This document shows, piece after piece, positions 1-8,857 of a DNA stretch of 64,000 bases (within the stretch, counting starts at the first letter, position 1; every line of letters begins with the position of its first letter). A program made the position numbers and the translations under genes. Origin of the DNA: Flavobacteriales bacterium UBA952. GTDB taxonomy: Bacteria; Bacteroidota; Bacteroidia; Flavobacteriales_D; Crocinitomicaceae. The notes beneath the pieces were generated by a model, which made no database searches, was not told where the DNA came from, and saw only the letters and a list, made by a program, of their open reading frames with translations. The DNA lies in assembly GCA_905182495.1 (NCBI GenBank), contig CAJJBU010000007.1, forward strand, positions 1-64,000, written 5' to 3'.

Positions 1-2
1 CG

Positions 3-731
3 AAGGAATTACTTAAGGAAGCTTATCAACAGTTTAAAGAAGGCAATGATGAAGCATCTATAAATTTGGCCAATAAGGTTTTGGAATATGGCCGTGCCGT
101 TAATGACGATACGCTTGTAGGAGGTGCATTATCTTCATTATGTAGAAACGCTCAAAGAACTTTCGATACAACCAGACTAGCGGAACTTAGTATTGAATTG
201 GCTCAGCTTTCTGAAAGCTCTGGTGACCAAAAATGGATGATGAAACGAGCACATATGAATGCTGAGATGTGGCGATTGATTGGAAACATGGAAAAAGCAG
301 AAGCATACTATATTGAAAGTATGACCATCAGTGAATCTATAGGAGCCATGGGTATGTTTACCATCGATCATTTTAATAAGTCATTTGTTTCTACCGCAAC
401 TGGCGATTTTGTAGAAGCTCGAAGGTTGATTACAAAATATTATGCACTAAGACAAAAAGCGGATTCCACATCCGAAGATGCTTATGGTTTAATTGCTTTG
501 GCTTATTTATTAGAGCAAGAAGGGGATCTTGAAGGAGCACTTGAAGTTGCTAGGGTTACAAGAAGACTATTCGAAGAGCAAAATATATTTCCTGAGCCAC
601 CTGATGAAAAGCCTTTGATTAGTGTGGAAATCAACATGCTTCATAAGCTTGAGCCAGAAAAGATAAAGACAATAGAAAATGAATCTTTGAATCAATCGGT
701 TAATGACTTGTTAAATAGGTACTTGAAATGA
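3..731 (+). CDS. TPR-like helical repeat protein, 5' end missing
   Basis: The reading frame is open from the first bases of the window (K-E-L-L-K-E-A-Y-Q-Q-F from position 3), so the gene starts upstream and the TTG at 66 is not a convincing start. The visible part, about 242 residues, is all helical with the spacing of tetratricopeptide repeats: A/G-rich helix pairs such as GNMEKAEAYYIESM and GDLEGALEVARVTRRLFEEQ. No catalytic motif is visible. The C-terminus is polar and charged. It is followed by a 264-base interval that holds a degenerate RlpA-like stretch. It could be a scaffold or a sensor with an N-terminal domain outside the window; function is not assigned. Confidence 0.7.
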   Translation, partial: KELLKEAYQQFKEGNDEASINLANKVLEYGRAVNDDTLVGGALSSLCRNAQRTFDTTRLAELSIELAQLSESSGDQKWMMKRAHMNAEMWRLIGNMEKAEAYYIESMTISESIGAMGMFTIDHFNKSFVSTATGDFVEARRLITKYYALRQKADSTSEDAYGLIALAYLLEQEGDLEGALEVARVTRRLFEEQNIFPEPPDEKPLISVEINMLHKLEPEKIKTIENESLNQSVNDLLNRYLK

Positions 732-831
732 TTTAAAATTGAAATTAAAAAAACATTTTGCAACAAGAACTAAAAAACACAAAACCTAATCTACCAAACC
801 GATTTTACTATTTTAACTCAAACGATTATAC

Positions 832-966
832 GGTATCGCGCCCAAATAGAAGTATGAGACCGGCAAAGAAGACGCTAATAAATATATAGACAGCACCGCC
901 AAAACTACATTCCCAAAAGTGTTAAATTTCGGAACTAGAATCAAGGTGAAAAACCTCGATTTATAA
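832..966 (+). pseudogene. Possible decayed RlpA-like (double-psi beta-barrel) remnant
   Basis: Reading frame 850-963 translates to a 38-residue stretch ending KTTFPKVLNFGTRIKVKNLD, which resembles the RlpA/DPBB core (xKTLPFGTxVxVTNLDN). The upstream bases 832-849 read G-I-A-P-K then an in-frame TAG. The segment before it resembles the family's K-x-x-G-K-x-T-A-N-G-E-x-Y-D pattern only loosely. No start codon, signal peptide or downstream domain remains, and a TAA ends the stretch at 964. This is a weak by-eye match; the alternative is ordinary intergenic DNA. Confidence 0.3.
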
Positions 967-995
967 TAAAATCTTTTACTTACTTTTAAAGTACT

Positions 996-2018
996 ATGAA
1001 AAGCACTGCTTACTTTTTTATCTCTATGACAGCAATTGTCATCACTCTTATCTATGGTAAAAACCTATTGATCCCTTTTGTGTTTGCCTTATTACTTTGG
1101 TTCATTGTCCGTAAGATTAGACAAGGTTTGGATAAAGTAAAATTTATCGCTGAATATTTCCCCCTATGGATAAAAAGCTTAATCCCATCCTTGTTACTTA
1201 TCACGATTTTGGCTTTTATATCGAAAATATTAATGACAAATATTAACGAATTAGCAAAATCACATCTATTATATGAAGGAAACATAGAACATATGATTGC
1301 CCAATTCAATGAGCGCTTTCAGATCAATTTAGTCGATTATTTAAAAAGCCAAACCGGTACTTTCGATTTTGGAATGGTCTTAAAGCAAATCTTTAAGTCA
1401 TTATCGGATTTACTAAGTAATACATTCATCATCATTATTTATGCGCTTTTCATTTTTTTAGAGGAGGCGAATTTTCAACAAAAACTCAAATCTGTATTTA
1501 ACAATAAAGCTCAATTTGAAAAAATAAATGATGTACTCGAAAAAATTGAAAAATCTGTAACAAGTTATATTGGGTTAAAAACTTTGGTGAGCTTTATAAC
1601 AGGGCTAGGGAGCTATATAGCCTTGCTATTTATAGGAATTGATGCTCCTGTTTTTTGGGCTTTTCTGATCTTTTTATTGAACTACATCCCTACCATCGGT
1701 TCCTTAATTGGAACACTCTTCCCGGCATTCTTTTGTCTTTTACAATTTGGAGATTTGTCAAGTTTTTTAATGGTTTTAGGAGTCGTAGGCACCCTTCAGG
1801 TTATTGTAGGAAACTTGTTAGAACCTAAGCTTATGGGAAACACACTGAACATAAGTTCATTTGTCGCCATTTTTGCCTTGTCTTTCTGGGGAACTCTTTG
1901 GGGAATAACAGGAATGCTTTTAAGTGTTCCAATAACGGTGATTATGGTGATCATATTTTCACATTTCTCTAGCACTAGACCAGTAGCCATCATGCTCTCT
2001 GAAAAAGGGAATATTTAA
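996..2018 (+). CDS. AI-2E family transporter (PerM/YhhT-like permease)
   Basis: A 340-residue polytopic inner-membrane protein of the AI-2E transporter family, whose members export small molecules or work as Na+/H+ antiporters; the substrate here is unknown. Visible marks: two membrane segments at the N-terminus (about 5-38), a third near 62-82, a soluble helical stretch, then a C-terminal block of four or five membrane segments. Family signatures are NYIPTIGSLIGTLFPAFF and GNLLEPKLMG in the C-terminal half. Length matches the family (about 330-370). It stands alone, with a 15-base gap to a convergent outer-membrane gene. Confidence 0.85.
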   Translation: MKSTAYFFISMTAIVITLIYGKNLLIPFVFALLLWFIVRKIRQGLDKVKFIAEYFPLWIKSLIPSLLLITILAFISKILMTNINELAKSHLLYEGNIEHMIAQFNERFQINLVDYLKSQTGTFDFGMVLKQIFKSLSDLLSNTFIIIIYALFIFLEEANFQQKLKSVFNNKAQFEKINDVLEKIEKSVTSYIGLKTLVSFITGLGSYIALLFIGIDAPVFWAFLIFLLNYIPTIGSLIGTLFPAFFCLLQFGDLSSFLMVLGVVGTLQVIVGNLLEPKLMGNTLNISSFVAIFALSFWGTLWGITGMLLSVPITVIMVIIFSHFSSTRPVAIMLSEKGNI

Positions 2019-2033
2019 ACTCATTCAAGACCA

Positions 2034-2762
2034 CTATTTTCCAAAAACAACGCCCATTTCTATAGAAATAGTTCTATTGAATATTTTGTAATCTTCATCG
2101 TTAAAGGCGTCAATGTTATTGAGGCCAAAATCATAAACAACCTCTAGGAAAACCTTATTCCATTGAAAACCAATTCCAGGTGTAAAACCAAAATCTAAAT
2201 AATTATAACCATCGCCATCCCTACCAAATTGGATAATCTCACTATTATAGTCATTCAAATCAATAGTTGTAAAAGGATTACTGTAGAAGTACATCTGCTC
2301 CTCAGTTGACCTCCCAGAAACCCCTACACTAACATAGGGGCCAATCAATGCATAAAATGCGCCGAGTTCACCAATCTCTAAACGATACTTAAACATCGGG
2401 GTGAATTGAATATAATCCAAGCGTGTTTTAGATTGTATTTTAGAGTATTCAGAAAAGACTTGATTACCGATTGTATATTCATTTGAGATTTCCGATTTGT
2501 ATTCAAAGCCTTTTGCCGAATACCCCACACAAAGTCTCAACCCCATACTTTCATTAAAGTCAAGATTATAATAAATACCCGCATGTAAAGACGTTATAGA
2601 ATTATAGTTGTCATAATAGCCGTTGTTATCAGGGTCGAAAAAATGTAAATTAGAAAGATTCACCCCACCACCAATACCCAATGCTTGACTGAATACGCAT
2701 GAATTAAGCAACGAAATGATTGTAAATGAAATCGAGAATAGATGACTGCCGGATAATTTCAT
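2034..2762 (-). CDS. PorT-like outer-membrane beta-barrel protein
   Basis: About 242 residues. An N-terminal signal peptide (MKLSGSHLFSISFTIISL... ending CVFSQA) is followed by alternating hydrophobic strands with a G-x-G-G-G-V-N-L-S-N-L start and a terminal F-G-K, typical of the small PorT/outer-membrane beta-barrel families of Bacteroidota. I chose the ATG at 2762 because the signal peptide begins there and a TAACTTTA box lies six bases upstream; an in-frame GTG at 2801 would add 13 residues. It probably sits in the outer membrane as a narrow barrel. No substrate can be assigned. Confidence 0.75.
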   Translation of the reverse strand: MKLSGSHLFSISFTIISLLNSCVFSQALGIGGGVNLSNLHFFDPDNNGYYDNYNSITSLHAGIYYNLDFNESMGLRLCVGYSAKGFEYKSEISNEYTIGNQVFSEYSKIQSKTRLDYIQFTPMFKYRLEIGELGAFYALIGPYVSVGVSGRSTEEQMYFYSNPFTTIDLNDYNSEIIQFGRDGDGYNYLDFGFTPGIGFQWNKVFLEVVYDFGLNNIDAFNDEDYKIFNRTISIEMGVVFGK

Positions 2763-2862
2763 TAGAAATAAAGTTAAAGTAACGAATTTAGAACTTTTCA
2801 CGATTGAACTAATCTAAAAACCGGATATTCTAGGAGAATGAACTTTGTTGTAAATTGAACTC

Positions 2863-3531
2863 ATGAAACATATAGTCGTATTAAGTGGGGCTGGAATGAG
2901 CGCAGAAAGTGGCCTGAAAACCTTTAGAGATAGTAATGGGCTTTGGGAGGGACATGATGTGATGGAGGTCGCTTCTCCCGAAGGGTTCTCAAAAAATCCA
3001 GCATTGGTTTTAGAATTCTATAACCAACGTCGCCGACAATTACTTGAAGTTAAACCGAACAGTGCCCATTTCGCTTTGTCTGCATTCGAAAAAAATCACA
3101 AAGTGTCCATTGTTACCCAAAATGTTGATGACCTTCATGAAAGGGCTGGTAGCACTTCTGTTTTACACCTTCATGGTGAACTATTCAAAGTTCGAAGTAC
3201 ACAATTTCAATCAGATGTTCAGTATTGGAAAAAAGACCTAAATATCGGTGACCAATGTCAAAAAGGATACCAACTTCGTCCCCATATCATATGGTTTGGT
3301 GAAGCAGTGCCTCTATTACAAAAAGCTATTTCAATATGTGAAGATGCGGATATCATCATTATTATAGGGACTTCAATGCAAGTGTATCCCGCTGCTCGCT
3401 TGATTCATTATGCAAAACCAAGTGCCAAGGTATATTACATCGACCCCAAGCCAGCAGAGATCAACAATGCTCAAGTCACAGTAATTGCAGAATCTGCAAC
3501 TACAGGTATAAAGAAAATAAATATAGATTGA
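2863..3531 (+). CDS. cobB: Class III sirtuin, NAD-dependent protein deacylase
   Basis: 222 residues, a SIR2-family enzyme that removes acyl groups from lysine using NAD+. The NAD site GAGMSAESG (9-17), FRDSNGLW (21-28), TQNVDDLHERAG (85-96) with catalytic His104 in HGE, and GTSMQVYPA (169-177) are intact. Tyr53 and Arg56 (Y-N-Q-R) form the Y-x-x-R pair that marks class III enzymes preferring succinyl, malonyl or glutaryl lysine. The small domain has lost the four zinc cysteines; a single Cys132 remains. It is divergent from the gene at 2034-2762 and followed by a convergent tRNA-Val. Family assignment is firm; acyl preference is inferred from the Y-x-x-R pair. Confidence 0.88.
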   Translation: MKHIVVLSGAGMSAESGLKTFRDSNGLWEGHDVMEVASPEGFSKNPALVLEFYNQRRRQLLEVKPNSAHFALSAFEKNHKVSIVTQNVDDLHERAGSTSVLHLHGELFKVRSTQFQSDVQYWKKDLNIGDQCQKGYQLRPHIIWFGEAVPLLQKAISICEDADIIIIIGTSMQVYPAARLIHYAKPSAKVYYIDPKPAEINNAQVTVIAESATTGIKKINID

Positions 3532-3537
3532 AGAAAG

Positions 3538-3612
3538 TGGGCTATACTGGATTCGAACCAGTGACTTCCACCCTGTCAAGGTGACACTCTAAACCAACTG
3601 AGTTAATAGCCC
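3538..3612 (-). tRNA. tRNA-Val (anticodon GAC)
   Basis: The minus strand folds as a complete 75-nt cloverleaf: acceptor GGGCTAT/ATAGCCC, D stem ACTC/GAGT, anticodon stem TCACC/GGTGG with loop TTGACAG (anticodon GAC), T stem ACTGG/CCAGT with loop TTCGAAT, discriminator A. CCA is not encoded. Its 5' end is only seven bases after the stop of the SPFH gene at 3620, with no obvious promoter between them, so it may be processed from the same transcript. Confidence 0.95.
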
Positions 3613-3619
3613 CTAAAAT

Positions 3620-4543
3620 TTAAGAATCCGCCTCTTCGTCGTTTTTATTCAACTTAGTGCCGACAAAAGTTCCTGAAATAATTTGATTTTGAAATTCTCT
3701 CATTCCTCCTGGGGAATGTGGCATTAGAATAGAGGAGTTTTTGGAATTTGCACCGATATCCTTTATGGTATCAAAATATTGAGTCATCAAAACAAACTGC
3801 ATTATTTCTTCATGAGTTACTGAGTCCAATGACTTTTTAAAATCTTCTACAGATTCTTTGAAACCTCTAACAATCTCAAGACGTTGTTGAGCTATACCTT
3901 CACCAGAAAGTCTCTTAGACTCTGCCTCAGCCTCGGCTTGTTTAATAATCATGATTTTCTTCGCCTCACCATCTTCATGAGCCGCTTCACGGTCTCTTTT
4001 GGCTGCATTGATTCTGTTCATCGAATCTTTTACTTTAGAATCTGGGTCAATATCAGTAATTAGTGCTTTGATGATTTTATACCCATATTCGGCCATGCTT
4101 TGAGAAATGTTATTCTGTACCGCGATTGCGATATCCTCTTTTTTCGCAAATACATCATCTAATTCTAGCTTAGGTACCTCTGCTCTTACATCATCAAAAA
4201 CATAGGATGCAATTTGGTTCTTGGCATTTTCTAGAGAATAGTAAGCCTCCTTAACGAATTCCTTTCGGACCATATATTGAACTGAAACCTGAAGGTTAAC
4301 GAAAACGTTATCCAAGGTTTTTGTTTCAATGGTGACATCAAGCTGCTGAACACGTAAATTGACTAAGGCTGCCTTATTATCAATAAAAGGAATCAAGAGA
4401 GACAGACCAGATGTACGAACAGATTGAAATTTTCCAAAGCGCTCAATTACGGCAGCTGAGGCTTCTTTAACAATTAAGAAGGTTTTTAAAAGAAGAAGTA
4501 AAGCAACAACCGCTAATACTAACGGTAAAATAGGAAAGTTCAT
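3620..4543 (-). CDS. SPFH/band 7 domain membrane protein (stomatin/HIR-like)
   Basis: 307 residues. One N-terminal membrane helix (about 4-24) is followed by a band 7 domain (V-x-E-R-F-G-K-F at about 33-40 through the VQYMVRKEFVKEAYYSL region), then the alanine/glutamate-rich coiled coil AEAEAESKRLSGEGIAQQR and a short polar tail. Such proteins oligomerise on membranes and organise lipid domains or regulate proteases such as FtsH. Length and layout fit the QmcA/stomatin branch more than HflK/HflC, which occur as pairs. It lies seven bases after dnaA and just before tRNA-Val on the same strand. Confidence 0.85.
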   Translation of the reverse strand: MNFPILPLVLAVVALLLLLKTFLIVKEASAAVIERFGKFQSVRTSGLSLLIPFIDNKAALVNLRVQQLDVTIETKTLDNVFVNLQVSVQYMVRKEFVKEAYYSLENAKNQIASYVFDDVRAEVPKLELDDVFAKKEDIAIAVQNNISQSMAEYGYKIIKALITDIDPDSKVKDSMNRINAAKRDREAAHEDGEAKKIMIIKQAEAEAESKRLSGEGIAQQRLEIVRGFKESVEDFKKSLDSVTHEEIMQFVLMTQYFDTIKDIGANSKNSSILMPHSPGGMREFQNQIISGTFVGTKLNKNDEEADS

Positions 4544-4550
4544 GTTTTTT

Positions 4551-5981
4551 TTATTGAATGGTTAATTTCTTTTCGAGCTCCTCCAAATAGTGACGGAATT
4601 GCTTATCCGTTTCTGAAAGATTCACAACGGTTCTACAGGCATGTAATACAGTCGCGTGGTCTTTACCCCCACAGTGTGCTCCGATATTAGCCAATGATGA
4701 TTTGGTCATTTTCTTAGAGAAGTACATTGATATCTGACGCGCTTGAACAACTTCACGCTTTCTTGTTTTAGACTTCAACATTTCAATTGGAAGATCAAAA
4801 TAGTCACAGACAACTTTCTGGATATATTCTATAGAGACTTCTCTTGCGGTGCTGCGAACAAATTTATCGACCATTTGCTTAGCCAAGTCTAAAGTGATCG
4901 CTTTTTTCGTAAGCGAAGCTTGTGCCAAAAGTGTATTTAATGCACCTTCAATTTCTCTGACATTTGTATTTATAGAGTATGCCAAGTATTCAACAACCTC
5001 TTTTGGAAGCTCAATACCGCTACCGTACATTTTCTTTTGAAGAATTGCGATTCTCGTTTCAAGATCTGGAGTGCCTAGATCAGCTGAAAGTCCCCATTTA
5101 AAACGAGACAACAAGCGCTGCTCCATTCCCTGCATTTCAACAGGTGCTTTGTCCGATGTCAGTACAATTTGCTTTCCGTTTTGATGCAAGTGATTGAATA
5201 TCGAAAAGAAAACGTCTTGTGTACGTTCCTTTCCAGCAAAAAACTGAACATCATCAATAATCAACACGTCAATCATTTGATAAAAGTGAACGAAATCATT
5301 TGTTGATTGGTTCTTAATTGCATCTATAAACTGATGTGCAAACTTTTCAGATTGAACGTAAAGGACTGTTTTGTTAGGGTAATTTTCTTTAACCGAAATT
5401 CCAATAGAGTGTGCTAAGTGAGTTTTACCCAAGCCAACACCACCATAAATCAATAATGGATTAAAGGCTGTACCACCAGGTTTGTTAGAAACAGCAAAGC
5501 CAGATGCTCTAGCCAATCGATTATATTCCCCTTCAATAAAGTTTTCAAAGGTGAAAGCGGGAATCAAGTTAGATTCAATATTCAACTTTTTAAGACCTGG
5601 AATCACAAACGGGTTTCTTATCTGCTTTTCATGGCCACTAATAGGAACATTAACAGGTGAGTTTTTTAAAGACGTTGAACTATGAGCTGGGATCTTTACA
5701 GTGTAAGGATTAGAGGATTTGTTATTGTTTTCCATAACAATGCTGTATTCCAAACTTCCTTCAGTACCTAATTGTTTTTTGACAACCTTTCGAAGAAGCG
5801 TTATATAGTTTTCTTCCAACCATTCGTAAAAAAAATAAGAAGGTACTTGAATCGTTAAAACATTATTTTCTAATTTGACCGGGATAATCGGCTCAAACCA
5901 AGTTTTAAACGCTTGCAATGAAATATTGTCTTTTATTACTTTTAGACAGGAATCCCATGCACCTTCGTGGTTTTTACTCAT
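4551..5981 (-). CDS. dnaA: Chromosomal replication initiator protein DnaA
   Basis: 476 residues with all four DnaA domains: the N-terminal helicase-loading domain (1-85), a variable linker (about 86-140), an AAA+ domain with Walker A GGVGLGKT (180-187) and Walker B IIDD (241-244), and the C-terminal DNA-binding domain with the signature GGKDHATVLHA (about 438-448). It binds DnaA boxes and melts the origin in its ATP form. It is divergent from a thioesterase gene over a 215-base interval. No cluster of TTATNCACA boxes is visible in that interval, and dnaN, recF and gyrB are not adjacent, so this is not the classic dnaA-dnaN origin layout. Confidence 0.98.
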   Translation of the reverse strand: MSKNHEGAWDSCLKVIKDNISLQAFKTWFEPIIPVKLENNVLTIQVPSYFFYEWLEENYITLLRKVVKKQLGTEGSLEYSIVMENNNKSSNPYTVKIPAHSSTSLKNSPVNVPISGHEKQIRNPFVIPGLKKLNIESNLIPAFTFENFIEGEYNRLARASGFAVSNKPGGTAFNPLLIYGGVGLGKTHLAHSIGISVKENYPNKTVLYVQSEKFAHQFIDAIKNQSTNDFVHFYQMIDVLIIDDVQFFAGKERTQDVFFSIFNHLHQNGKQIVLTSDKAPVEMQGMEQRLLSRFKWGLSADLGTPDLETRIAILQKKMYGSGIELPKEVVEYLAYSINTNVREIEGALNTLLAQASLTKKAITLDLAKQMVDKFVRSTAREVSIEYIQKVVCDYFDLPIEMLKSKTRKREVVQARQISMYFSKKMTKSSLANIGAHCGGKDHATVLHACRTVVNLSETDKQFRHYLEELEKKLTIQ

Positions 5982-6060
5982 AGTGAAAAAATTAATAATT
6001 TGATCTTAAATAACGCATGTGAAATGCAGTTTTTCACACACTTTTTGCATAGTACAAATG

Positions 6061-6143
6061 TTCTCATAAAAAAGTTAAAAAAAAACCACTAGGGGTATTG
6101 ACTTTGTTAAATGTTTTCTTATGGGAAAACGCTTATGAGAAAA
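6061..6143. repeat. Three copies of a TTATGRGAA motif in the dnaA upstream region
   Basis: CTTATGGGAAAA at 6118-6129 and CTTATGAGAAAA at 6132-6143 are near-identical direct repeats 14 bases apart. TTCTCATAA at 6061-6069 is the exact reverse complement of TTATGAGAA within the second copy. They lie between divergent dnaA and a thioesterase gene, so they could be binding sites for a regulator of either gene. The motif is not a DnaA box. No known regulator is assigned. Confidence 0.4.
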
Positions 6144-6196
6144 GTAATAGTTTAGCTTCCCTAAAGTAATATTATTTTAGCTTTATTAATAGGAAA

Positions 6197-6598
6197 ATGA
6201 AAGGAAAAAACAAACATGTAACACAAATACGAGTGAGATATGGAGAAACTGACCAAATGGGCTTCTGTTATTACGGCAATTATGCCCAATTTCTAGAAGT
6301 TGCTCGTGTTGAATTACTTAGGAGCAAAGGTGTTTCCTATAAAATGCTCGAAGAGGAGGGGGTCCTCTTGCCCGTTAGGACTTTTTCTATTAAATATATT
6401 TCTCCATCCAAATACGATGACTTGCTAAAAATTGAAACAGAAATTTCAAAACTAGAATCATCAAGAATAGAGTTTACTTATCAAATAAGAAACGAAAAAA
6501 AAGATCTAATAGCAACTGCCGTTACAGAACTCGTTTTTTTAGATTCAGGAACGATGAAACCGATCAATGCCCCAGAAAAAATCCAGACGCTTGTTTGA
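6197..6598 (+). CDS. Acyl-CoA thioesterase, YbgC/4HBT hotdog family
   Basis: 133 residues, the usual length of single hotdog-fold thioesterases. The N-terminal signature R-V-R-Y-G-E-T-D-Q-M-G (12-22) carries the catalytic Asp19, followed by Y-G-N-Y-x-Q-F-L-E-V-A-R-V-E (27-40), as in YbgC and 4-hydroxybenzoyl-CoA thioesterases. It hydrolyses acyl-CoA esters in the cytoplasm; the natural acyl chain cannot be read from sequence. In proteobacteria YbgC sits by tol-pal, which is not the case here. Divergent from dnaA, 29 bases before hutG. Confidence 0.87.
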   Translation: MKGKNKHVTQIRVRYGETDQMGFCYYGNYAQFLEVARVELLRSKGVSYKMLEEEGVLLPVRTFSIKYISPSKYDDLLKIETEISKLESSRIEFTYQIRNEKKDLIATAVTELVFLDSGTMKPINAPEKIQTLV

Positions 6599-6627
6599 AT
6601 AATTCCTTAATTTAAAAGAAATAAAAA

Positions 6628-7443
6628 ATGAGTGAAGTGAATGCCCCTTTCCAAATATTCAAGCCTAAAATCACGAAAGCACCTTTTTTACTAAGCATAC
6701 CTCATTGTGGGACTTCTTTTCCTAATGAAATAAAAGACAATTACAATGCGAATTTAATTTCCTCACCTGATGACACGGATTGGTATTTAGAAACACTTTA
6801 TGATTTCGCTGAAGAGCTGGGAGTAACAGTAATCAAAGCGGTTTACTCGAGATGGGTCATCGATTTAAATAGAACACCCCAGAATCAATCCCTCTATAAT
6901 GATGGACGAATTATAACTTCCCTGTGCCCTACCACAACTTTTCTTGGAGAAAAACTCTATAAAAAAGATGCATACCAGCCTAATTCACTAGAAATTGAGA
7001 GGCGACTTGAGAACTACTATTGGCCTTATCACCATAAAATAGATGCCTTAATTGATGAATTAAAAAGTGAATTTGGTCAAGTTGTTTTTTGGGATGCACA
7101 TTCTATTCGTAGAAATGTACAAACGATTCAAAGAGACAACTTCCCAGACCTCATCCTGGGTAACAATGACCAAAAAACAGCTTCACAACCCATTATAGAC
7201 CTCTGTTTAAAATCATTAGGAAGTCAGAATTTTGAATTGAAACACAATACACCGTTCAAAGGCGGCTATATAACACGGTCAAAAGGCGAACCAGAGGCGA
7301 ATATCCATGCCCTACAGCTAGAAATGTGTAAAGATCTTTACATGTCAAACAAGGAAATGACCTATGACGCGAAGAAAGCGGTTGAAATCAAATCCTTACT
7401 CAAGACTACTTTTCAAAATTTAATCACTCACCTAAATGAATGA
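6628..7443 (+). CDS. hutG: N-formylglutamate amidohydrolase
   Basis: 271 residues of the N-formylglutamate amidohydrolase family, which cleaves N-formyl-L-glutamate to glutamate and formate. Visible metal-site motifs are S-I-P-H-C-G (about 23-28), D-D-T-D-W (about 48-52), the S-R-W-V-I-D-L-N-R segment and FWDAHSIRR. Its last eight bases overlap the start of hutF, and HutF makes exactly this enzyme's substrate, so the two act in sequence. hutH, hutU and hutI are not in the window. Confidence 0.9.
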   Translation: MSEVNAPFQIFKPKITKAPFLLSIPHCGTSFPNEIKDNYNANLISSPDDTDWYLETLYDFAEELGVTVIKAVYSRWVIDLNRTPQNQSLYNDGRIITSLCPTTTFLGEKLYKKDAYQPNSLEIERRLENYYWPYHHKIDALIDELKSEFGQVVFWDAHSIRRNVQTIQRDNFPDLILGNNDQKTASQPIIDLCLKSLGSQNFELKHNTPFKGGYITRSKGEPEANIHALQLEMCKDLYMSNKEMTYDAKKAVEIKSLLKTTFQNLITHLNE

Positions 7444-8803
7444 ATTTTCTTTTAAAGGCATTTTACAAGCAGACGGCTGGCGTGAAAATGTAACCATTAC
7501 GACAAATACTGATGGGGAAATCATCGATATTGTGGACGCCCAAAATCATTCAACATGTAATGGGTATGCCCTACCCGGCTTTCAGAATGCCCACTCGCAT
7601 GCCTTTCAATATGCAATGGCTGGATTAGCTGAATTGCATTCTACAAATAAAAAACGCAACGATTTCTGGAGTTGGAGACAATCTATGTATGCCTTAGCAC
7701 TTTCCTTAGAACCAGAACAAATGGAAGCGATTGCCGCCATGCTTTACCAAGAAATGCTTCGACATGGATACACACATGTCGCTGAGTTTCATTATGTTCA
7801 TCATGATAAAAATGGTCGCCATTATTCAAATAAAGCAGCATTGAGTGAACGAATTGCTCGTGCCGCACATAAAGCAGGGATAAAGCTCACTATTATTCCT
7901 ATTTACTATGAACAAGGGGGATTTGGAAAGCCTGCCCAGAATGAACAAAAAAGGTTTCTTTCAAAATCTATTGATGACTATTTGGACTTATTTGAAGCGG
8001 TTCAAAAAATGTCAAAAAACTATTCATCGTGTGATGTCGGATTAGGGATCCATTCCATGAGAGGTGTAAGCCTTGAGAACATTATTAAAACAAGTCATTA
8101 TAAAAAAAGGGATACTCCATTTCATATTCACATTTCTGAACAGCTTCAAGAAGTTAAAGATTGTTTTGAATACACAGGTTTAAGACCTGCGGAGTGGCTC
8201 GACAAAAACATCAATTTAAATTCAGATTTTCACTTGGTTCATGCAACACATTTAACACCTAACGAGATTACTTCAATCGCAAAAAGTAAGGCAAATGTCG
8301 TTTTATGTCCTTCTACTGAAAGTAACCTGGGAGACGGAATATTCCCGATGGCTTCGTTTTTAAATCAAGGAGGAAGTTGGTCAATTGGAACAGACAGTCA
8401 CATTGGGCTAAACCCTTTTGAAGAATTGCGAATTTTAGATTATGGACAACGATTGACTACACATAGTAGAAATACATTTGGCAATGAATACTCTGGTAAC
8501 AATGGAGCCCTCGCTATCCAAAGCGCACTTGTTAATGGGCGTAAAGCGATGGGGAAAACCCAAAAAGAATTTTTCAAAATTGGCTCATCCTTTGATGCTC
8601 TAGTTATTACAGACCAACACCCCATGATTCAAGTCACCGGAAAACAACACTTAACAAACACTATAGTATATGCATCTGACCAGACTATGGTCATGGGGAC
8701 GATTGTAAATGGAGATTGGAAAATCAAAGACAACAAAGCTCCAAATAAATCAATTGAAAAGAATTTTATTTCTACGATGATGGAACTTTCGAGTAGAATT
8801 TAA
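7436..8803 (+). CDS. hutF: Formimidoylglutamate deiminase
   Basis: 455 residues, an amidohydrolase-superfamily enzyme converting N-formimidoyl-L-glutamate to N-formyl-L-glutamate plus ammonia. Metal ligands are visible as N-A-H-S-H-A-F-Q near residue 50, the H-I-H-I-S-E-Q strand, L-V-H-A-T-H, and the G-T-D-S-H aspartate. The ATG overlaps hutG by eight bases, indicating translational coupling. This pair marks the five-step histidine route through formylglutamate rather than direct formiminoglutamase. Length is normal for the family (about 450). Confidence 0.92.
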   Translation: MNEFSFKGILQADGWRENVTITTNTDGEIIDIVDAQNHSTCNGYALPGFQNAHSHAFQYAMAGLAELHSTNKKRNDFWSWRQSMYALALSLEPEQMEAIAAMLYQEMLRHGYTHVAEFHYVHHDKNGRHYSNKAALSERIARAAHKAGIKLTIIPIYYEQGGFGKPAQNEQKRFLSKSIDDYLDLFEAVQKMSKNYSSCDVGLGIHSMRGVSLENIIKTSHYKKRDTPFHIHISEQLQEVKDCFEYTGLRPAEWLDKNINLNSDFHLVHATHLTPNEITSIAKSKANVVLCPSTESNLGDGIFPMASFLNQGGSWSIGTDSHIGLNPFEELRILDYGQRLTTHSRNTFGNEYSGNNGALAIQSALVNGRKAMGKTQKEFFKIGSSFDALVITDQHPMIQVTGKQHLTNTIVYASDQTMVMGTIVNGDWKIKDNKAPNKSIEKNFISTMMELSSRI

Positions 8804-8818
8804 AGTTTTGCGACATCC

Positions 8819-8826
8819 TATTTTTG
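8819..8826 (+). promoter_or_regulatory. Bacteroidota -7 box (TATTTTTG) before the patatin-like gene
   Basis: TATTTTTG matches TAnnTTTG and lies 31 bases before the ATG at 8858. No -33 TTTG is seen at 17-23 bases upstream, so strength is uncertain. Confidence 0.4.
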
Positions 8827-8857
8827 AAATCGGTTTTTCTTTACTAACTTATAAGTA

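Noticed and set aside
5982..6196. oriC beside dnaA
   Set aside because: No cluster of TTATNCACA boxes is visible; only a weak TTTTCACAC-like match. Skew analysis over the chromosome would be needed.
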